DNA from: Diplosphaera chodatii
Lineage: Eukaryota; Chlorophyta; Trebouxiophyceae; Prasiolales; Stichococcaceae
DNA length: 64,000 bases
NCBI GenBank assembly: GCA_032358165.1
Contig: JAALGY010000001.1
Coordinates: 124,001 to 188,000 of the forward strand
Reading direction: 5' to 3'
The position numbers and the translations under genes are program-made. Of this stretch, positions 13,147-26,410 are shown piece by piece; the first letter of the stretch is position 1; each line of letters begins with the position of its first letter. The notes under the pieces were generated by a model. That model saw only the letters and a program-made list of their open reading frames with translations, ran no database searches and was not told where the DNA came from.

Positions 13147-15334
13147 GCATCTGAAGCGTCACAGCCGCCGGATGTTGCTCATCTTCAAACGCCAACAGCC
13201 TACTTCGTGTTTAGAGATTAGATTAGCATGACTGTGCGCTGCAACCGCCACGGGCGCCAGGCAGCGAAGAATCGCAGGACTGGCTGCTGTGGAAGGAGGG
13301 CATTAGGCCTCATGATGATATCGTGGACTGATGCGCAATGAGGTTCATGTGTACCACTGCCGCAGGATTAGAAGCATATAGAGCAGGCTGGTTTTGCTGT
13401 TGCGAATTGATCCACATGGCTTGTGTTTGATCCTGCTTGACATGCCTGATTTGGGATCGGCGATATTCCGCAGCATTGTTCGAGACACTGTGGATGCAGG
13501 GTGATTGATGCACTGCAGTTTGCAACGAGTGCATGCTGTTTCGATCAGCAGCTGTGACCAAGTCGATACTGAGCAAGTGCGTGCTGATATACGCTGTTCG
13601 CTTGTTGTTGGTCAAGCGGTGCTGCTTTCAACAAGGAGAGCTTTATGTATGATCAAGACCCAGAACACACATGATTGAACAGACTCAAAGACGCCATCAG
13701 CTGATCTCGTGCACAGACGTGACGACTGCTCCGCTGTTCCCCGCAATGGGCAGCGGCTCGTACACCATGGCCTCCAGCACAATGCTCGACGTCTGAACAC
13801 CACACCGGACGCCTTGTTGGAAGGTGATGTCAAAATTGGTTCCCGCCACCACCTACGGAAGCAACTTGTGTCTCAACATGGAAGACGCTGAGCTGCCCAT
13901 GCATGTCAGGCTGCTTGCGAGCTTCTGTAAGCCAGCAAAACGATTGTGACACTGCCAGGGCAGGCCCAGCATGAATGCAGGATGCAGGCAACCAGGCATT
14001 TGTAGGAGGGCAGAAGCGCGCCTGGCTGCATGCCGAAGTTACCACTGGCGGGCCTACAGCCTGCAGGGCGCTGCCATGACTGCTGCAGAGCACCGACCGG
14101 GTACTGTTGTGCAAGAAGGACTCCGCTGCGAGTGTGGCTAGCTGTGTGACCTCCGGATCTACTGAGCTGACGGCCTCAAACCTGTGTATGAATGCGAGAG
14201 TGACTTTGTGCAAACACATAGATCAGCTTCTGTTCTCAGGGCTGTATCAATAGACACATAGTAACAGTCCTCAAGGTGCATGGCGGTGCGCACCCATCCA
14301 GCAACACCTGGCCGCCGGATGTGGCACTTGGGCAGGCTGCCAGCACGCCAGTCATCGCCAGCACCAGCACAAGCAACACCAGCAGCATTGCAACCGATCT
14401 GCCGCTGCCCAGGGTGCCTCAGGAGTCGAACATTCAGCTTCGGCCAGTCCCAGCAAAAGCCTTGGATCCCGAGTTCACAGCAGCGCATGCGGCTGAGCAG
14501 CGCTTCCCACCCTTGCAGCCACAAGAATGGGATCAACTGCAGAAACAGCTGCGAACATGTCAGTCACGGCGTTGTGCCTGCTCCGTTCATGTTGCCATCT
14601 GGCAAGTCAGGAAACGAGGAAACATCCTTGTAGAAACCCCCTATGCGTCATCCGAGTGCTTTCACATCAGAGGCCTGCGCACTGATTTGCCCACCGCTGG
14701 GCTTGCGCGGCACTCCTGCACCGCCGGATCGTATCGCTTGGCCTCACTGGTGATAGGGCCGGTGCGACCGGCAGTTGCCACGCGGCTGCGCTACTTGCCC
14801 AGTGACGCCCCGGGTATCGGCGGACGGCAGACCGGCTTCACTTCAACAAGCGCCGGCTGACACTAGCAGATCATCTGGCAGCTTGCGCTACTTTCAAGAG
14901 TACCGCAGTGGCAGTGTGCAGCGGCGCAAACGTGCAACTCCCTGCTGTGGCGAGTGGTTCTGCATCCGGCAGCCTGGCCGTGCCGTATATTCAGGCAAGC
15001 GCCGGATGCTCTGCCTCTCCATGCATTTGCTGCATGTTGCAGATTCGAATGTCAACGCGCGCTACCACAGCCACAGGCAGCTAGCTGCGTCTTGCAGCCG
15101 TGCGTCACAAGGCAATCGGACATTGTCACCCTAAGCCAGGTGTCAGCGCCAGGCATCGTGAGCGTCACAACCTGCATGCAAGGCCGAACGTTTGTGGCTC
15201 ACCGGGCTGTGCCATGCATTGAGACCCCGCGGAAGTAGGTTCAGCATGGGCAACCAAGCAGCTTCCCTCATCATTTCCGTGCTCGCTGCTGCAGGAGTGT
15301 AACCTCAGCGGATACCGGCGGCTGCCGCTGGAGC
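13147..15334. other. Long interval without a supported gene
   Basis: About 2.2 kb between the oxidase and the PT-rich protein. The first part is 3' untranslated region. On the + strand, 14276-14860 is open for 194 codons. Its part at about 14395-14550 reads like protein (LPRVPQESNIQLRPVP, AEQRFPPLQPQEWDQL), but I found no domain, no clear start and no closing exon set. A further stretch near 14820-14880 (TADRLHFNKRRLTLADHL, not in the same frame) could be another exon. I treat this as a possible unannotated or decayed gene and do not call it. Confidence 0.3.
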
Positions 15335-18300
15335 ATGCACAGACGTAGCAGCAGAGCATGCGGGCGGCGGCGAGCAGCACTGGCAGCGGCTGCGCTGTGC
15401 GCAGCTGTGCTGCTGTGCAGCTTTGGCATTGCGGCAGCGGGTAGCTCCCTAGACGACTCGGAGGAGTCAGGGTCGAGTCCCCCCGACGACTCAGGTGAAA
15501 CTGGCAGTGCACCCGCCCCGTCAGCGACAGACCCCCCTCCAGAGTCCCAGCCGACTGCTGATGCGTCTGGGGCATCCACAGGCGGCAGAGAGGGGTCTCC
15601 CACCATTGGGCCCTCGCCTGTCGGCCTCCCAGCTGTGAGCCCGCCGGTCGACACCCCGGCGACCAGCGCCCCCAGCGGCTCGCCGGTCGGGTCACCAGTG
15701 GCTGCGCCAACAGATGCGCCGACAGATGCTCCAACAGATGCTCCAACTGAGGGTCCGACACCCAGCCCAGCCGGTGGCGGCGATGGCGATGGCAACCCCT
15801 CTTCGGGTGCTCCTGCCGCCGCCGCCTGCCTGTGAACTCTGTGCTCCCCTGCATGCCCGTCGCCGCTGCACTAGAAGGCATACACCGCACGGTAGATAGA
15901 AGCTATAGGGTAGGTGTAGGACTCTCCTGCAACAGCAGATCGGCAACTGGCATGCCGCCTCAGCAGCACCTCTCTTACGGTTAGGAACATGCTGGTCGTT
16001 CTTCAGCCACATTCATAGTCAGTCTGGAGGCTAGTGCCTTTGCCTGTCTCGCACCCATACATTGCAATGGGCAGCATCTGCTCTTTGATGGCTGAGCCGG
16101 CAAGACCGCAATGTTATATCTTATCAGGCTGGGTGCTGCCACTGGTGTGCAGGCGGGCCATCGCCATCGCCGGCGCCAACTCAGGCGCCTGGAGACAGGA
16201 ACGGAGGCGACCCGCCGGACGACTCTCCGGTGCCGTCCCCCGAGCCCGGCACCTCTCCGGTGCCCTCCCCCGAGCCCGGCACCTCTCCAGTGCCGTCGCC
16301 TGAGCCTAGCGTCTCCCCGTCGCCAGCCCCAGTGCCCAGCACGGTGCCGACAGACGCGCCGACAGATGCACCAACAGATGCGCCGATGGAGGCGACTGCA
16401 ACAGAGGCGCCAGTAACCGATGCACCTGTGACAGACGCGCCAACGGACACGCCAACAGATGTGCCGACAGATGCGCCCACAGATGTGCCGACAGACGCGG
16501 CGACAGACGCGCCGACAGATGCGCCCACGGATGCTCCGACAGACGCGGCGACAGACGCGCCAACAGATGCGCCGACAGACGTGCCGGTAGACGCGCCCAC
16601 AGATGCGCCTACGGATGCGTCCACAGACGCCCCGACAGAGGTGCCCACAGTGGTGGAAACAGATGCGCCAACAGACCCGCCCACAGTTGTGGCAACAGAG
16701 GCACCTGTTCCGGTGCCTACAGAGGCCCCTGCACAGGTGCCTACAGACGCTCCTGCAGGGGTGCCTACAGACGCACCTTCGGATGCGCCAACAACAGCGC
16801 CAGTGCGCAATCTGAACCCTGCTCCCCCACCACATCGTGACCCTCCCATGTCACTGATGTGGTTGCAATCAGGGTCTGGGTCCTAGGGGCTGAGCTGAGC
16901 AGAGTGTAGCCCGAGCAGAGTGGTGTCAGAAGATGCAGCAACTGGGTGTTTGCTACTGCATGCAAGCATGCTGATAATCTCAGGACCTTTGTGGGCGTCT
17001 TGCAGGTAGCAGAGACGCCGACAGATGCTCCAACGGACGCCCCCATTGTTGGAGGTGTTCCGACGGACGCAGCCACAGAAGCGCCCACAGACACTCCCAC
17101 AGATGGGCCCACAGCAGGGCCTACAAACGGGGCGGAACCCACAGATGGGCCCACAGCAGGGCCGACTAATGGGGCGACTCCCACAGATGGGCCCACAGCA
17201 GGGCCTACTATTGGGGCGACTCCCACAGATGGGCCCACAGCAGGGCCTAGCAATGGGGCGACTGCGGGATCGACTGACCGCCCGACTGACAGCCCAACCG
17301 AGAGTTCGACCAACACGCCAACAGACACGCCATCGGATGCGCCAACAAGATCGCCCACAGCAGGTGTGTGCTCTGGTTGGTGACATTCCTGACAAGCATT
17401 TGCTGCACCGCTCCCAGTGTCCTTGCCTGCCTATGCCTGATAGCAAGCTGGGCTCCAAAGCTGGGCCCTCCAAAGCTGGGCCCACCTTTGGCTGTTGTCT
17501 GCTCGCGCATCTTGCACATGTGGAGACCGGACTGCCATTTGCGGGCAAGACCCCACTGGCTGGTGCGCCCTGCAGTGATTGCTGGTGCGCCCTCGCCAAG
17601 CCCGCAGCCTGCCCCAGCGGTCGCGCCAGCGCCAGAGCCCATCGAACAGATCGTTGCCCCCGCTCCAGCACCTGCAAACAGCCTGATCCTGGGGGTGAGC
17701 CTTCAATTCATGGTTTTTGACCGTTGATTGGCGTCCAGGAGTTCTAGGGTGTGTTGCTGTATGTTGAACGTTGAACATGTTACTTCAGTCTCACGCAAAC
17801 TGCTGAACTGGCTGGTGTTGACAGCATTTCCCCGTCATTACGCTCAGCCAGCCACACGTTTGCTGTTGCAGACGGCGTACAATCTGGCGGGGTCAGGGCT
17901 GCTGCCCTGGGGCGACTCCCGTGCAGGCTTTGCGCGTGCATATGCGTCGCTGCTGCAGCGCCAGAATGTGGGCGTGGCCACCCCCAACCTCACATACGTC
18001 GGCTCTGTGGTGAGTTCCCAGCGTGCTTGATATGTGGAATATGCGAGTGCTGAAAAGATGTGGCTGTTGCTCTGATGAGAATAGTAGGGATGGGTGCCTA
18101 TCGCGCACCTCATGCAAGTCGGGTGAGCAGAGATAACAGTCTGTGCTCGCTGTGCAACGTGCCAGTCTCCCTCTGTGTGGTGTGCAGGGGGTAGCAAACG
18201 GCTCCAGCACCACGCGCCGGCTGCTGCAGGCCGCCGCCGACAACGTGACGGTGTACTACGATGTGGGCGGCGTGCCGGAGGGCACCATTGATTCGCTGCC

Positions 18301-20585
18301 CGGGACGCTCAATGCCTCGTCCACGCTGGCCACCTTCCGTCAGCTGCTTGTCTCCAACGGTGGGATTGGACCCGCTCCTTGCTTGCAGTGTGAATGACTG
18401 TGTGAAAGCGCATATAGGCAAGCAGACATCCTGCTTAGGAGACACTCTGTGCAGATGTCGTGGCTCGTTGGTCAGTGCCACAGCCTGCATGGTAGCCACC
18501 GTCTGAGAGAGCTGTGTTGCATGTACAAGCATACGCATACTGTGTGCCAAGTCAAATGCCTGGTCCCTTACTCTTTGGCGTGTGGTGCAGGGCTGGACGT
18601 GTCGAGGCTGACGCTGGTGGCAACAAGGGAGGGGGGCATCACGATATCGGCCGAGACGCAGGGAAGCAGCGGCGGCGGCGGCGGGCTGTCAGGCGGCGCC
18701 ATCGGCGGCATCGTCGCTGGCGTCATCGTCGGCATCCTGGCGCTGCTCTGTGAGTCGCCCGCCAGCACACACCTGCGCGGCCAGCAGCTGTGGTTGCTAC
18801 CTGCAGGGGCTCTGTGTTGGCACACTTTGCTGTTGTGCACCGTGCATCGCCACTCTGTGACCTTTTGCACAGTGGGTTCTCCTCCTCAAGTTCTGTCACA
18901 ACCAGCAGCATGAGTCATCGTGCATAGCCGACTCTGGCAGATCCCTGGAGCTGCAAGTGCACCCTCTCGAAGCTACAGTCAAGATCGGTCCGTGGGGGTA
19001 GCCCAAGGTGACGGGTGATCACCGCCACTGCAGTGCTGGCGTACCTGTGCATCTACCGCGCCCGCAAGGAGTCCAAGGAGGGCAGCGAGGGCGGCGTGGC
19101 CCCCTACTACGTCACCCCTGCCAGTGCGTCTTTTTGTGAAGTACCCCCCCTGTGTTCTGGCTGCGCTTGCTGCGTGGCACTCGGGAAGGAAGAAGAAGGT
19201 ATTCGTCATGCCGGCACGGTGCCAGAGGACCAGCTGCAGCTGCTGAGACATACAGCAGACTGCAGACATGGCCAGTGCCACTGAATATCTTGTACACACG
19301 TACAGTAGTCCATAGTTGGACTGCTTGGAAGCTGTCACTCTGCTCGCTGCGCAACCAGACACAGCTGTTGCGGACATGCCCTGTCAAAGGGCGGTCCCCC
19401 GGCAACACCCTGACTTGCACCCGACTGACAATTAGTGTTGTCTTCATGGCTGCAGGCCCCGCGGGCACCACGGAGCAGTTCCACCGCAGCGACTCCAGCC
19501 CCACCGTCGCCGCCACCAACGGCAGCACCGTGATGAGCTTTGCCAGCGGGCCCAACGGCTACGACGACTCTGCAAACTACATGTGAGCCTGTACACCTGC
19601 AGCGGCAGGGTTGCCCGAAACTTGGTACATGCGCACTTTGAAAACTCAGCAGCAGTCGCTGCAGTCTCTGGCCATGCATGTGCATGGTGTTCCAGACGTT
19701 GAACCGCCTTCCATGTGGGCTTGGCCTCGGCTGCTTGGGCCAGCACTGCAGCTGCTGCATGTCATCAGAAATGACCTGCCAAAGAGGTGACCAACAGCAG
19801 CAGGGGTGGCACACTGACGCTGTGCGTGACAACAGTCGCACGCTGAGCCTTGGGCGCTTGCAACATTGCAGATACGACCACCAGCCAACCAGCGGGTACC
19901 AGCAGGGCTACTCCAACAATGGCGCCACCTACCCTGTGAAGGACTACGCACACGAGGGCAGCAAAGAGTTCGAGCACGACCCAGCTTCGGTGGGGGCTCT
20001 GCACACTCACACTCAGCTGTCTGCTTGACTGCTGGCTGCTATCTGCTGTGCACCAGCGCTTGTGGGTGCAGCAACCTGCATAGCGCTTCGTCTTCCTGCT
20101 CACACGCTGCGCAGCGTCAACTGCTACCCACTGGCTGCCAACTGCCGAGGGGTGTGCATTGGTGTGTGTAGGAGGCAGCGGTGGCGGGCGCAGGCCAGTC
20201 CAGGTGGAACCCCGCCTCGCGCATCAGCAACTGGTGGGATGAGCGCATCCGCGGCCAGGTGCGGAGTGCTTGCGGAGTGCTTGGCATCTTTTATATCATT
20301 CAACTCGTTGCAGAGACTCAGCCAGTTGCCCATCTGTTGCGCACCAGCTTGTGCCAGGCTGCCTCCAGCACAGCTGTGCCGCATTGTCCACTGTCACTGG
20401 CTTGTATCCCCAGTGCATGAGGACTGGAGTGTATCATCATTGCTGCCATGCACCAACCGTGGGTCGTTGATCCGCAGGGAAGTGCCAACAACTATGATGT
20501 ACAGCTGGGAGCGCCGCAGGAGCACTTCGACCCCTATGCACCCAACATTGGAGAGGCTGCGGCGCCAGGGAATGGCGCCCGATAA
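15335..20585 (+). CDS. Single-pass surface protein with Pro/Thr-rich mucin-like ectodomain
   Basis: Twelve exons (15335-15773, 16153-16802, 17006-17363, 17576-17694, 17872-18009, 18188-18359, 18591-18749, 19034-19123, 19456-19582, 19872-19989, 20172-20258, 20478-20585) close to 854 residues. A basic start and hydrophobic stretch (LAAAALCAAVLLCSFGIAAA) look like a signal peptide. About 450 residues follow of TDAP/PTDAPT, SPEPGTSPVP and PTDGPTAGP repeats, rich in likely O-glycosylation sites. Next is a compact domain with several NxT/NxS sites (NLTY, NGSS, NVTV, NASS) that I do not recognise. A transmembrane helix follows (GGIVAGVIVGILALLLLAYL) with basic stop-transfer YRARKESK, then a Tyr/Asn-rich cytoplasmic tail of about 150 residues. 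It is probably a wall or plasma-membrane glycoprotein; the function is unknown. Confidence 0.85.
17096..17263 (+). repeat. Four tandem 42-base units in the PT-rich exon
   Basis: Units begin at 17096, 17138, 17180 and 17222. Each encodes 14 residues of the form PTDGPTAGPTNGAT, with single changes (E for T, I or S for N/T). The reading frame is kept, so copy number can vary without breaking the gene. Confidence 0.9.
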
Positions 20586-21556
20586 GCCCCAACTATATGT
20601 ACGTGAGATGAACGGCAGCTTAGCAGCAGTGTCCAGGGTGCCGTCAGTGCTGGCTGCATCAGCACAGCATTGCCCATTTGTACCAGCCAGCTTTGGCCGA
20701 GCACCTGCTCCAGTGCACGACAGCTTTGGCATGTATGGCTTGTCGTCAGCTGTGACGCGCAGCCTTCCTGGCGCAGGGCAGTGCTGTAGGGATAGCCTGT
20801 CCATGGTATGCACACCAAGACTGGTGCTCTGCGACGATTCGCGATCATACTGTATTGCTGTCCGCAGTATAGCAACATTCCTCAGCGCTTTAGCAGGCTT
20901 GCAGGCATGATTAGGTATTGCTGTGAGGCTTGACTGGCGCCTTGTGATGGCGTACATTGTTGGCATTGCAGAGTTGCTGGTAGCCTGTGGTTTGTGCCTT
21001 CAATTGTTAGGCGGCAGGTGCATTGACGTGCACCATCTCGTGACTGCATCACCCGCTGATGATGTTGAAACTGCCACAGCCCAAGCCAAGCTCATGCATT
21101 TACAAAGACTGCCATAGCCAACTGCAGGTGGTAGCAAGGACCACACACGTGCAACCAGTGCACACGCTCCCCCACACACATAACATGTTATTGTACAGGC
21201 GACAGCAAGCACAGTCTCAAAGATGATGACGACCTTCCTGCATCCTATCTCTACAACATCCTACAACAACATCCTACAAGGCCGCAGCTCACCTCTGGAT
21301 GGGTGCTGTGTGCACACTCTGGTAAGTATGACCAAAAATAGGCCGCTGCAGCTACCAGGCCACAACCCGAACTGCCTATGCCTTACCTGCGGCAGGCATG
21401 GCAGTCGTGTTGCGGAGCGGCCTGCTGCCAGCATGGCAGAACACAGTCTGCCATGAGCCTGTCCACACTGATGGTGCGTCTCCGATCCCCTGAATCCGGT
21501 GAGACAACCGTGCCAAAGCCAGAGGTAGGTTCTGCTAGTTTCCCAGCTGCTGCTCC
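20586..21556. other. Intergenic between two convergent genes
   Basis: Holds the 3' ends of the PT-rich protein gene (+) and the DUF1232 gene (-). No supported exon, RNA gene or repeat seen. Confidence 0.4.
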
Positions 21557-23199
21557 TCACAGTCCCCCTCCTGATTGCAGCAGCTCCTGCGCGTCAGCGA
21601 GAATGGACGCCCGCTGCGCCGCCGCCTGCTGCTCGTACTCGCGCATCTTGCCGATGGCCCAGGTTGCCTGCAGGGAGGGGCACTACCGCCCTGGCGACGC
21701 CCAGACATGCACACACAAGCACAGCGCACGGCGTCCTCCACCTGAACCTTCTCATGGTGCTGTCAGCTGCAGACCCGGCAGACGAACAGCTCAAGCTGGG
21801 TGTCCGTGCTTCGGGCGTGCCTCTGCAATGAGCAGCGCGGCGGCCAGCGGCCCCGCCACAGCCGGCCAGTTGCCGCGCAGCCAGTCGCCGCCGAAGTGGA
21901 CGCAGAGGAAGTAGACAAGCAGCACCGCCAGCAGGTCCCACAGCTGCAGCGAGAGGAGTGTCAGAATTGGTGACAGCCTTCCAGCACTCTTTGTACGTAC
22001 TGCCTCAGCAGGACACAGTGGGATTCAACTAGCAGCACAGGCACCCCTGGTCTAGAAGCAGCAGCAAGCACCTCCTTAGGCCGTGGTGTTTTCTGCCACC
22101 CAAGGATCCTAGTCCCAGATCTATACCGAGGATTCCAGCCCAAGCCCTGCAGTGACCTGGGCTAAAGGTAGCTTGGATAAGGCCTCACCAGCAGCACCAC
22201 CACCGCAGCTTTCCAGTTGTCCTGCAGGCGGATGGGGGTGTGGTCCGCCGCATACTCTGCTCGCTCCATGACGGAGGGCGGGATGAACTTGACCGCCTGC
22301 ACCACAGCACATCGAGTGATGGAGCTGAGGGCCACGCCATGTGCTGCTACACGTGCAAATGAAAATGTGAACATGATAAAGTGACAGCTCTCCGACATGA
22401 CTGGACATTGAGTGCAGAAATGCCTATGTTTGAACACCAATGCATTTCTCAGGGGCGCCAGCTCACCAGCCATATCAGGCCCGGCAGTATGATGAGGTCA
22501 TCCAGCAACCCGAGCACCGGGATGAAGTCTGGGATCAGGTCGATTGGGCTGCGCTCACAGAAAGGCATGTTGCTCAGCTTTAACATGTCAGCAAAACATA
22601 TAGAGCAACCAGTGGCATCCACCCTGGCAAGCGGTCTGCGCCCATGCCTTGTGCAAGGATGGTTCCGAACTGAAGCCTGTACCCATGCGTCCGAGAGGGA
22701 TGCTCAAGCCATAGCGACATGCACCTCCTGGCAGGTCAGTAGCTCTGCACATGGTTTCTTGCACGTCGTGACACAGCGCCAGCGCACCTGAGTGCATATG
22801 CAACTGCCAGGTTTGCCAACAACTTGGCCGTCCATGGCAGCTGTGGGTCCTGCGCACATGACTATCCTGTGTTGCCAGCAGCATTGTATACCTGCTCGGT
22901 CAAGCTGCATTGCTGGTCTCCACGGCCACGGTGACCGAGCAGAGCGATACAACCCTTTACATCTGGTGCGACAAACCGCAGGACGTGCACACAATTTGGG
23001 GCAAACAAACTAGCAGGCGTAGGGAGGACCTCACAATCGAAGCGTAGTATAGCACGCGCATGCGCCGCTTGAGGCGCTTGGCCGCCGCCTTGAGCCGTGC
23101 GAGCAGCCCCTGCGGCTGCGGCCGGCCCCCCTGCAGCAGCGGCTCCTCCGCACCTAACCCCTCTGGAGCATGTCGCCGGTCCTCCGCCCCCTGCTCCAC
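21557..23199 (-). CDS. DUF1232 (YkvA-like) membrane protein
   Basis: Exons on the minus strand: 23199-23035 (55 residues, basic helix ending [14 protein letters not shown]), 22548-22467, 22296-22189, 21943-21821 and 21667-21557. The second and third exons carry the DUF1232 signature [20 protein letters not shown] followed by [13 protein letters not shown]. The fourth is a membrane helix ([15 protein letters not shown]). The last is a short helix with Gln/Ala repeats ending SGGGL. The stop is at 21557-21559. Exon 1 ends in phase 0 but the signature exon needs a phase-2 partner, so a short exon (the usual DPRTPW-type segment) is missing from my model. The donor of the fourth exon is GC (GAG|gcacgc). 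The domain is widespread and its function poorly known. Confidence 0.8.
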
Positions 23200-24230
23200 A
23201 TCTGTCTGCGGCCCCTCTTCTGCACTAGATCACATGCCCGTTGGGTGATGCGGCGCATCGGTCTGCTAGCTGCCTCTGTGGAACCGCCCTCACCCCTCTG
23301 CCGTTCCCAAGTGCAGTGTAAATGCCCCAGGACCACACATGCCTACTGCCCTACATGCGGCTCAAGTTCTCCAGTCATGCAGACCAGCTGCAATGGGGAC
23401 GGATGTGACATGTGGACGACACTGAGCGTGATCATGCCAGAAATGGCACTGATATGACGCACTCTCCAACAGCAGAGGCCGCGCTCAGCGCGAGTTGCAT
23501 TGACTTCATCTGTGCTTTCTGGATTCCTCGTGTTATCACAACAAAGCTACGTTGACATAGCGCACGAATTTGCTGCGTGGTCCTGAAATTAGACAACTCA
23601 CATCCAGCTTGCCAGAGCATGCTTGTGCGTTGCGCGTTTGCACATACTGCGTGCCACATGCTTCGTATCACGAAACCATTGCCAGACCCACCTGCAGTGT
23701 GACCCGCAACCGACTGCGGCTTGTCAAACCTTGCAGACTCCGCTGCATGCACCGAAGCGGTACCCGAGCTCTCCATGCTGTCGGTGCGCTACCCCACGAC
23801 ACTCATGCCACTCATCTGCTCGTGCAACTCTGACACTTGAGTGCACGCGGTCGCAGCTGTGCTGCTTGCTGAAGATGACACTGCGCCCAAAAACAGGCAA
23901 TAGCGTTTGCTGACAATGCGATCAGCTTGCTCAGGGCACAGATCGCAACCCACTGTTGCAGTCACACAATGGTGATCAACCGTGCCAGATGCAAGCTGCC
24001 AGTATCACTACAAGGTGCAGACTGTCTTGAACGCTGAGCATGTGGTGTTGCTTGGGAGTGCTGCATCTGTTTGTCCACTGATGACTAACCACATCATGCA
24101 CGTCAGGCAGCGGCAGGCATCCAAACATGCATGTGACAGCCGACAAAACACAGAAGCCTTCAATGATGTCACGGCGAGTCGGCGTGTCGCAATCACTGGC
24201 TGTTCTGCCTACTTGCTCCAGTCATGCACA
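23200..24230. other. Intergenic, upstream of DUF1232 gene and downstream of FkbM gene
   Basis: About 1 kb with only short, non-coding-like frames. It presumably contains the DUF1232 promoter and the FkbM 3' untranslated region. Confidence 0.4.
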
Positions 24231-26410
24231 CTACGCCGGTGCTGCAGAGGGCCGGAAGCCGTTCCGCACAAACCACGAGTTCCACTCCTGCGACGGGAGA
24301 CACCTGATTTTGGGCTGACTCGCCCACGCAGCCAACAAGCCAGCGACACAAGCTTGCCATCAGGGCAGGGTCCAGCAGGTCCAGGCAGTGCTGGAACTGA
24401 AGTATGCGGTGCTCATATCATCTGCGTGCTTACCTGGCGCTCCACCAGAGCGAAGCCGTGCCCGCCCAGGAGCTTCACGATGGCTTCGAAAGCAATGGGA
24501 TCCACTGTCTCGATCACCAGCACATCTACAACCACCTGCAGCACCAGTGCACCGCGACGACGTACTCAAATTTAGCAAAGCCCGAGTTGACCTCTGCCTT
24601 CGGTGCACCCAAGATGCGGTGCGCGCTGGGTTTGCAGCGCTGTGTCTGTGTGCTCAGCATGCATACATGTGCAGCAGATGCACCACATCAAAGGCACTAC
24701 TCTAGTTTGCCTCTGCGTGCCCGCTCAAAGTCGAAGGTGTGCAGCACCGACAGCTCGCCGCCCTCAACATCCAGGCTCCAGAAGTCGATGTGCCGCACCC
24801 CAAGGTGCCCCAGCACATCCCTGCAGATGAAGCGCCAGGTCGTGCAGGGTTCAAGCATTACAAGGCTTGGTGTGTTGTCTTGCAGATCATGCGCTGCTCA
24901 TCACTGGGATGTCCCAGGCTGATCGAGTTCTTCGAGCAGCGGGCGCAAGTGATGTGATGCTGCCAACCAGGATCTTGTCATGGTCTCCGATTGTTTCACA
25001 CCGCTACATCAGGTGTGAGGAGGACAGGACCTGCAGGTGCGCACCTGAGCGGGAAGCATGGCACTGAAGGGTGCCCATCTGCACTGATGTTCCAGCGGTG
25101 TCGAAAGCTGTGGCTCATGTACTCGATGATGCCTCCCACAGCACCTGTTGACCAACATGGGCATGTCCTAATGTTTGATACCAACGCACTCTGTTGGTCT
25201 GGTGGACTGAGCATTGCCACACAGACATACAGGCGATAACTCATAGCAGAGCATGAAAGGACACCCGAGTCATGCTTTTGTCATCACCTGCATCTGCGTA
25301 CTGCACAGTGCTGGTTGCATTGCAGACAGCGGCATGCACGCAGGTGGCCGCAGGCCGGGCAGCCGCCATGCCCTGAAAGTGCGAGGGCGACGCCTCCACC
25401 AGGATGCCCTGTAGTGTGCACGAGCTGAGGGTAGGGTTTTCAGGTGCAACACTGCTTGTTGGTGGGCCACAACAGACTGCAGTTCACGGCTTTTGTGCTT
25501 CTGCAAAAGCTTGCCCGCCAGCCCGCGCCAGCCTCAAGCAGCAGAGTGTTCGAGAAGGCGCAGCCATTGTAGCCGCCCAGCTCAAGGAACATGCCGCCAC
25601 GGCGGCCATAGAAGAAGCGTCTGCAGTTATGACTGGGTGTCGGCTGAGGGTTGCCAACACATATGCCATGTGTGTCCGTGCTGCATGTTGGCATCACCTC
25701 CGGATGAGCAGCACAGATACATCACGTGACATCACATGCCACTTCCGTTGGTCTGACTGCTGGACCGGCATACCTCAGCCTTTTATGCCTCACCTCCACG
25801 CATACACATCTTCACCTGGCGACACACACAAGCAGCGCTCGTTCATATGATCAGCTGGCATGCTGCATACAATGAAAAGGGCTATGCACATTGTGATGCT
25901 GCAGTGCGTTCGGCACATCCTTGCCTATCAAACTGGCTGAAGCGTCCGGGAAAATCACGGCAGTGCGTCAGGTTGGCACTCTCCTTCAGTGCCAGCATCC
26001 TGTCCTCTGGTACGAAGGCTGGCTTGCTGTTGTCTGATGGCCTCACAATTGCCGCCTCCAGCACGCTGGCGTTGATCTGCTGCGCTGACAAGGAGAGGAA
26101 GTGCTGATGGTTGATGCACTGAACAGGCTTATATTAGCATGCTATACATCCGGCGGTGATGGCCGTGAAGATCAGTGAGAGGCTGTGCTGCACAGTTGAT
26201 CTGATATCTGCTCTATCAAAAGATCTTGCTTGTTGGCCAATGCCACTGGTGACAAGACATGTCAACAGCGACCACTGGGAGAAGACGCACCGCCGTCTTT
26301 GGCACCGGCACCTGCTCCCACCCTTCGGGTTCAACATGGGTGAGGCACCAGTAGCCAAGAGCAGCCACCGACACAGCCATGATGCCCAAGGTGACCCTGT
26401 GAAACGTCAT
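24231..26410 (-). CDS. FkbM-family methyltransferase with N-terminal membrane anchor
   Basis: The first exon (26410-26291) encodes a type II signal anchor, [21 protein letters not shown] second exon (26103-25980) is a lumenal stem. Later exons carry the FkbM domain in order: [20 protein letters not shown] (SAM-binding glycine motif), [61 protein letters not shown] and [12 protein letters not shown]. The end is [18 protein letters not shown] with a stop at 24231-24233. FkbM enzymes transfer methyl groups to hydroxyls, and anchored versions are thought to modify glycans in the secretory pathway. The stem-to-domain junction does not close in phase (a phase-2 exon is needed before 25620), so a micro-exon is probably missing. 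An in-frame Met upstream (26431) is a less likely start. Confidence 0.85.

Noticed and set aside
16181..16849. 222-codon minus-strand frame of Val-Gly-Ala-Ser repeats
   Set aside because: It is the reverse reading of the TDAP repeat. The + strand frame has the signal peptide, splice sites and transmembrane helix.
15335..17363. Short direct repeats as a CRISPR-like array
   Set aside because: The units are in-frame codon repeats of a protein-coding gene without spacers of constant length, in a eukaryotic genome.
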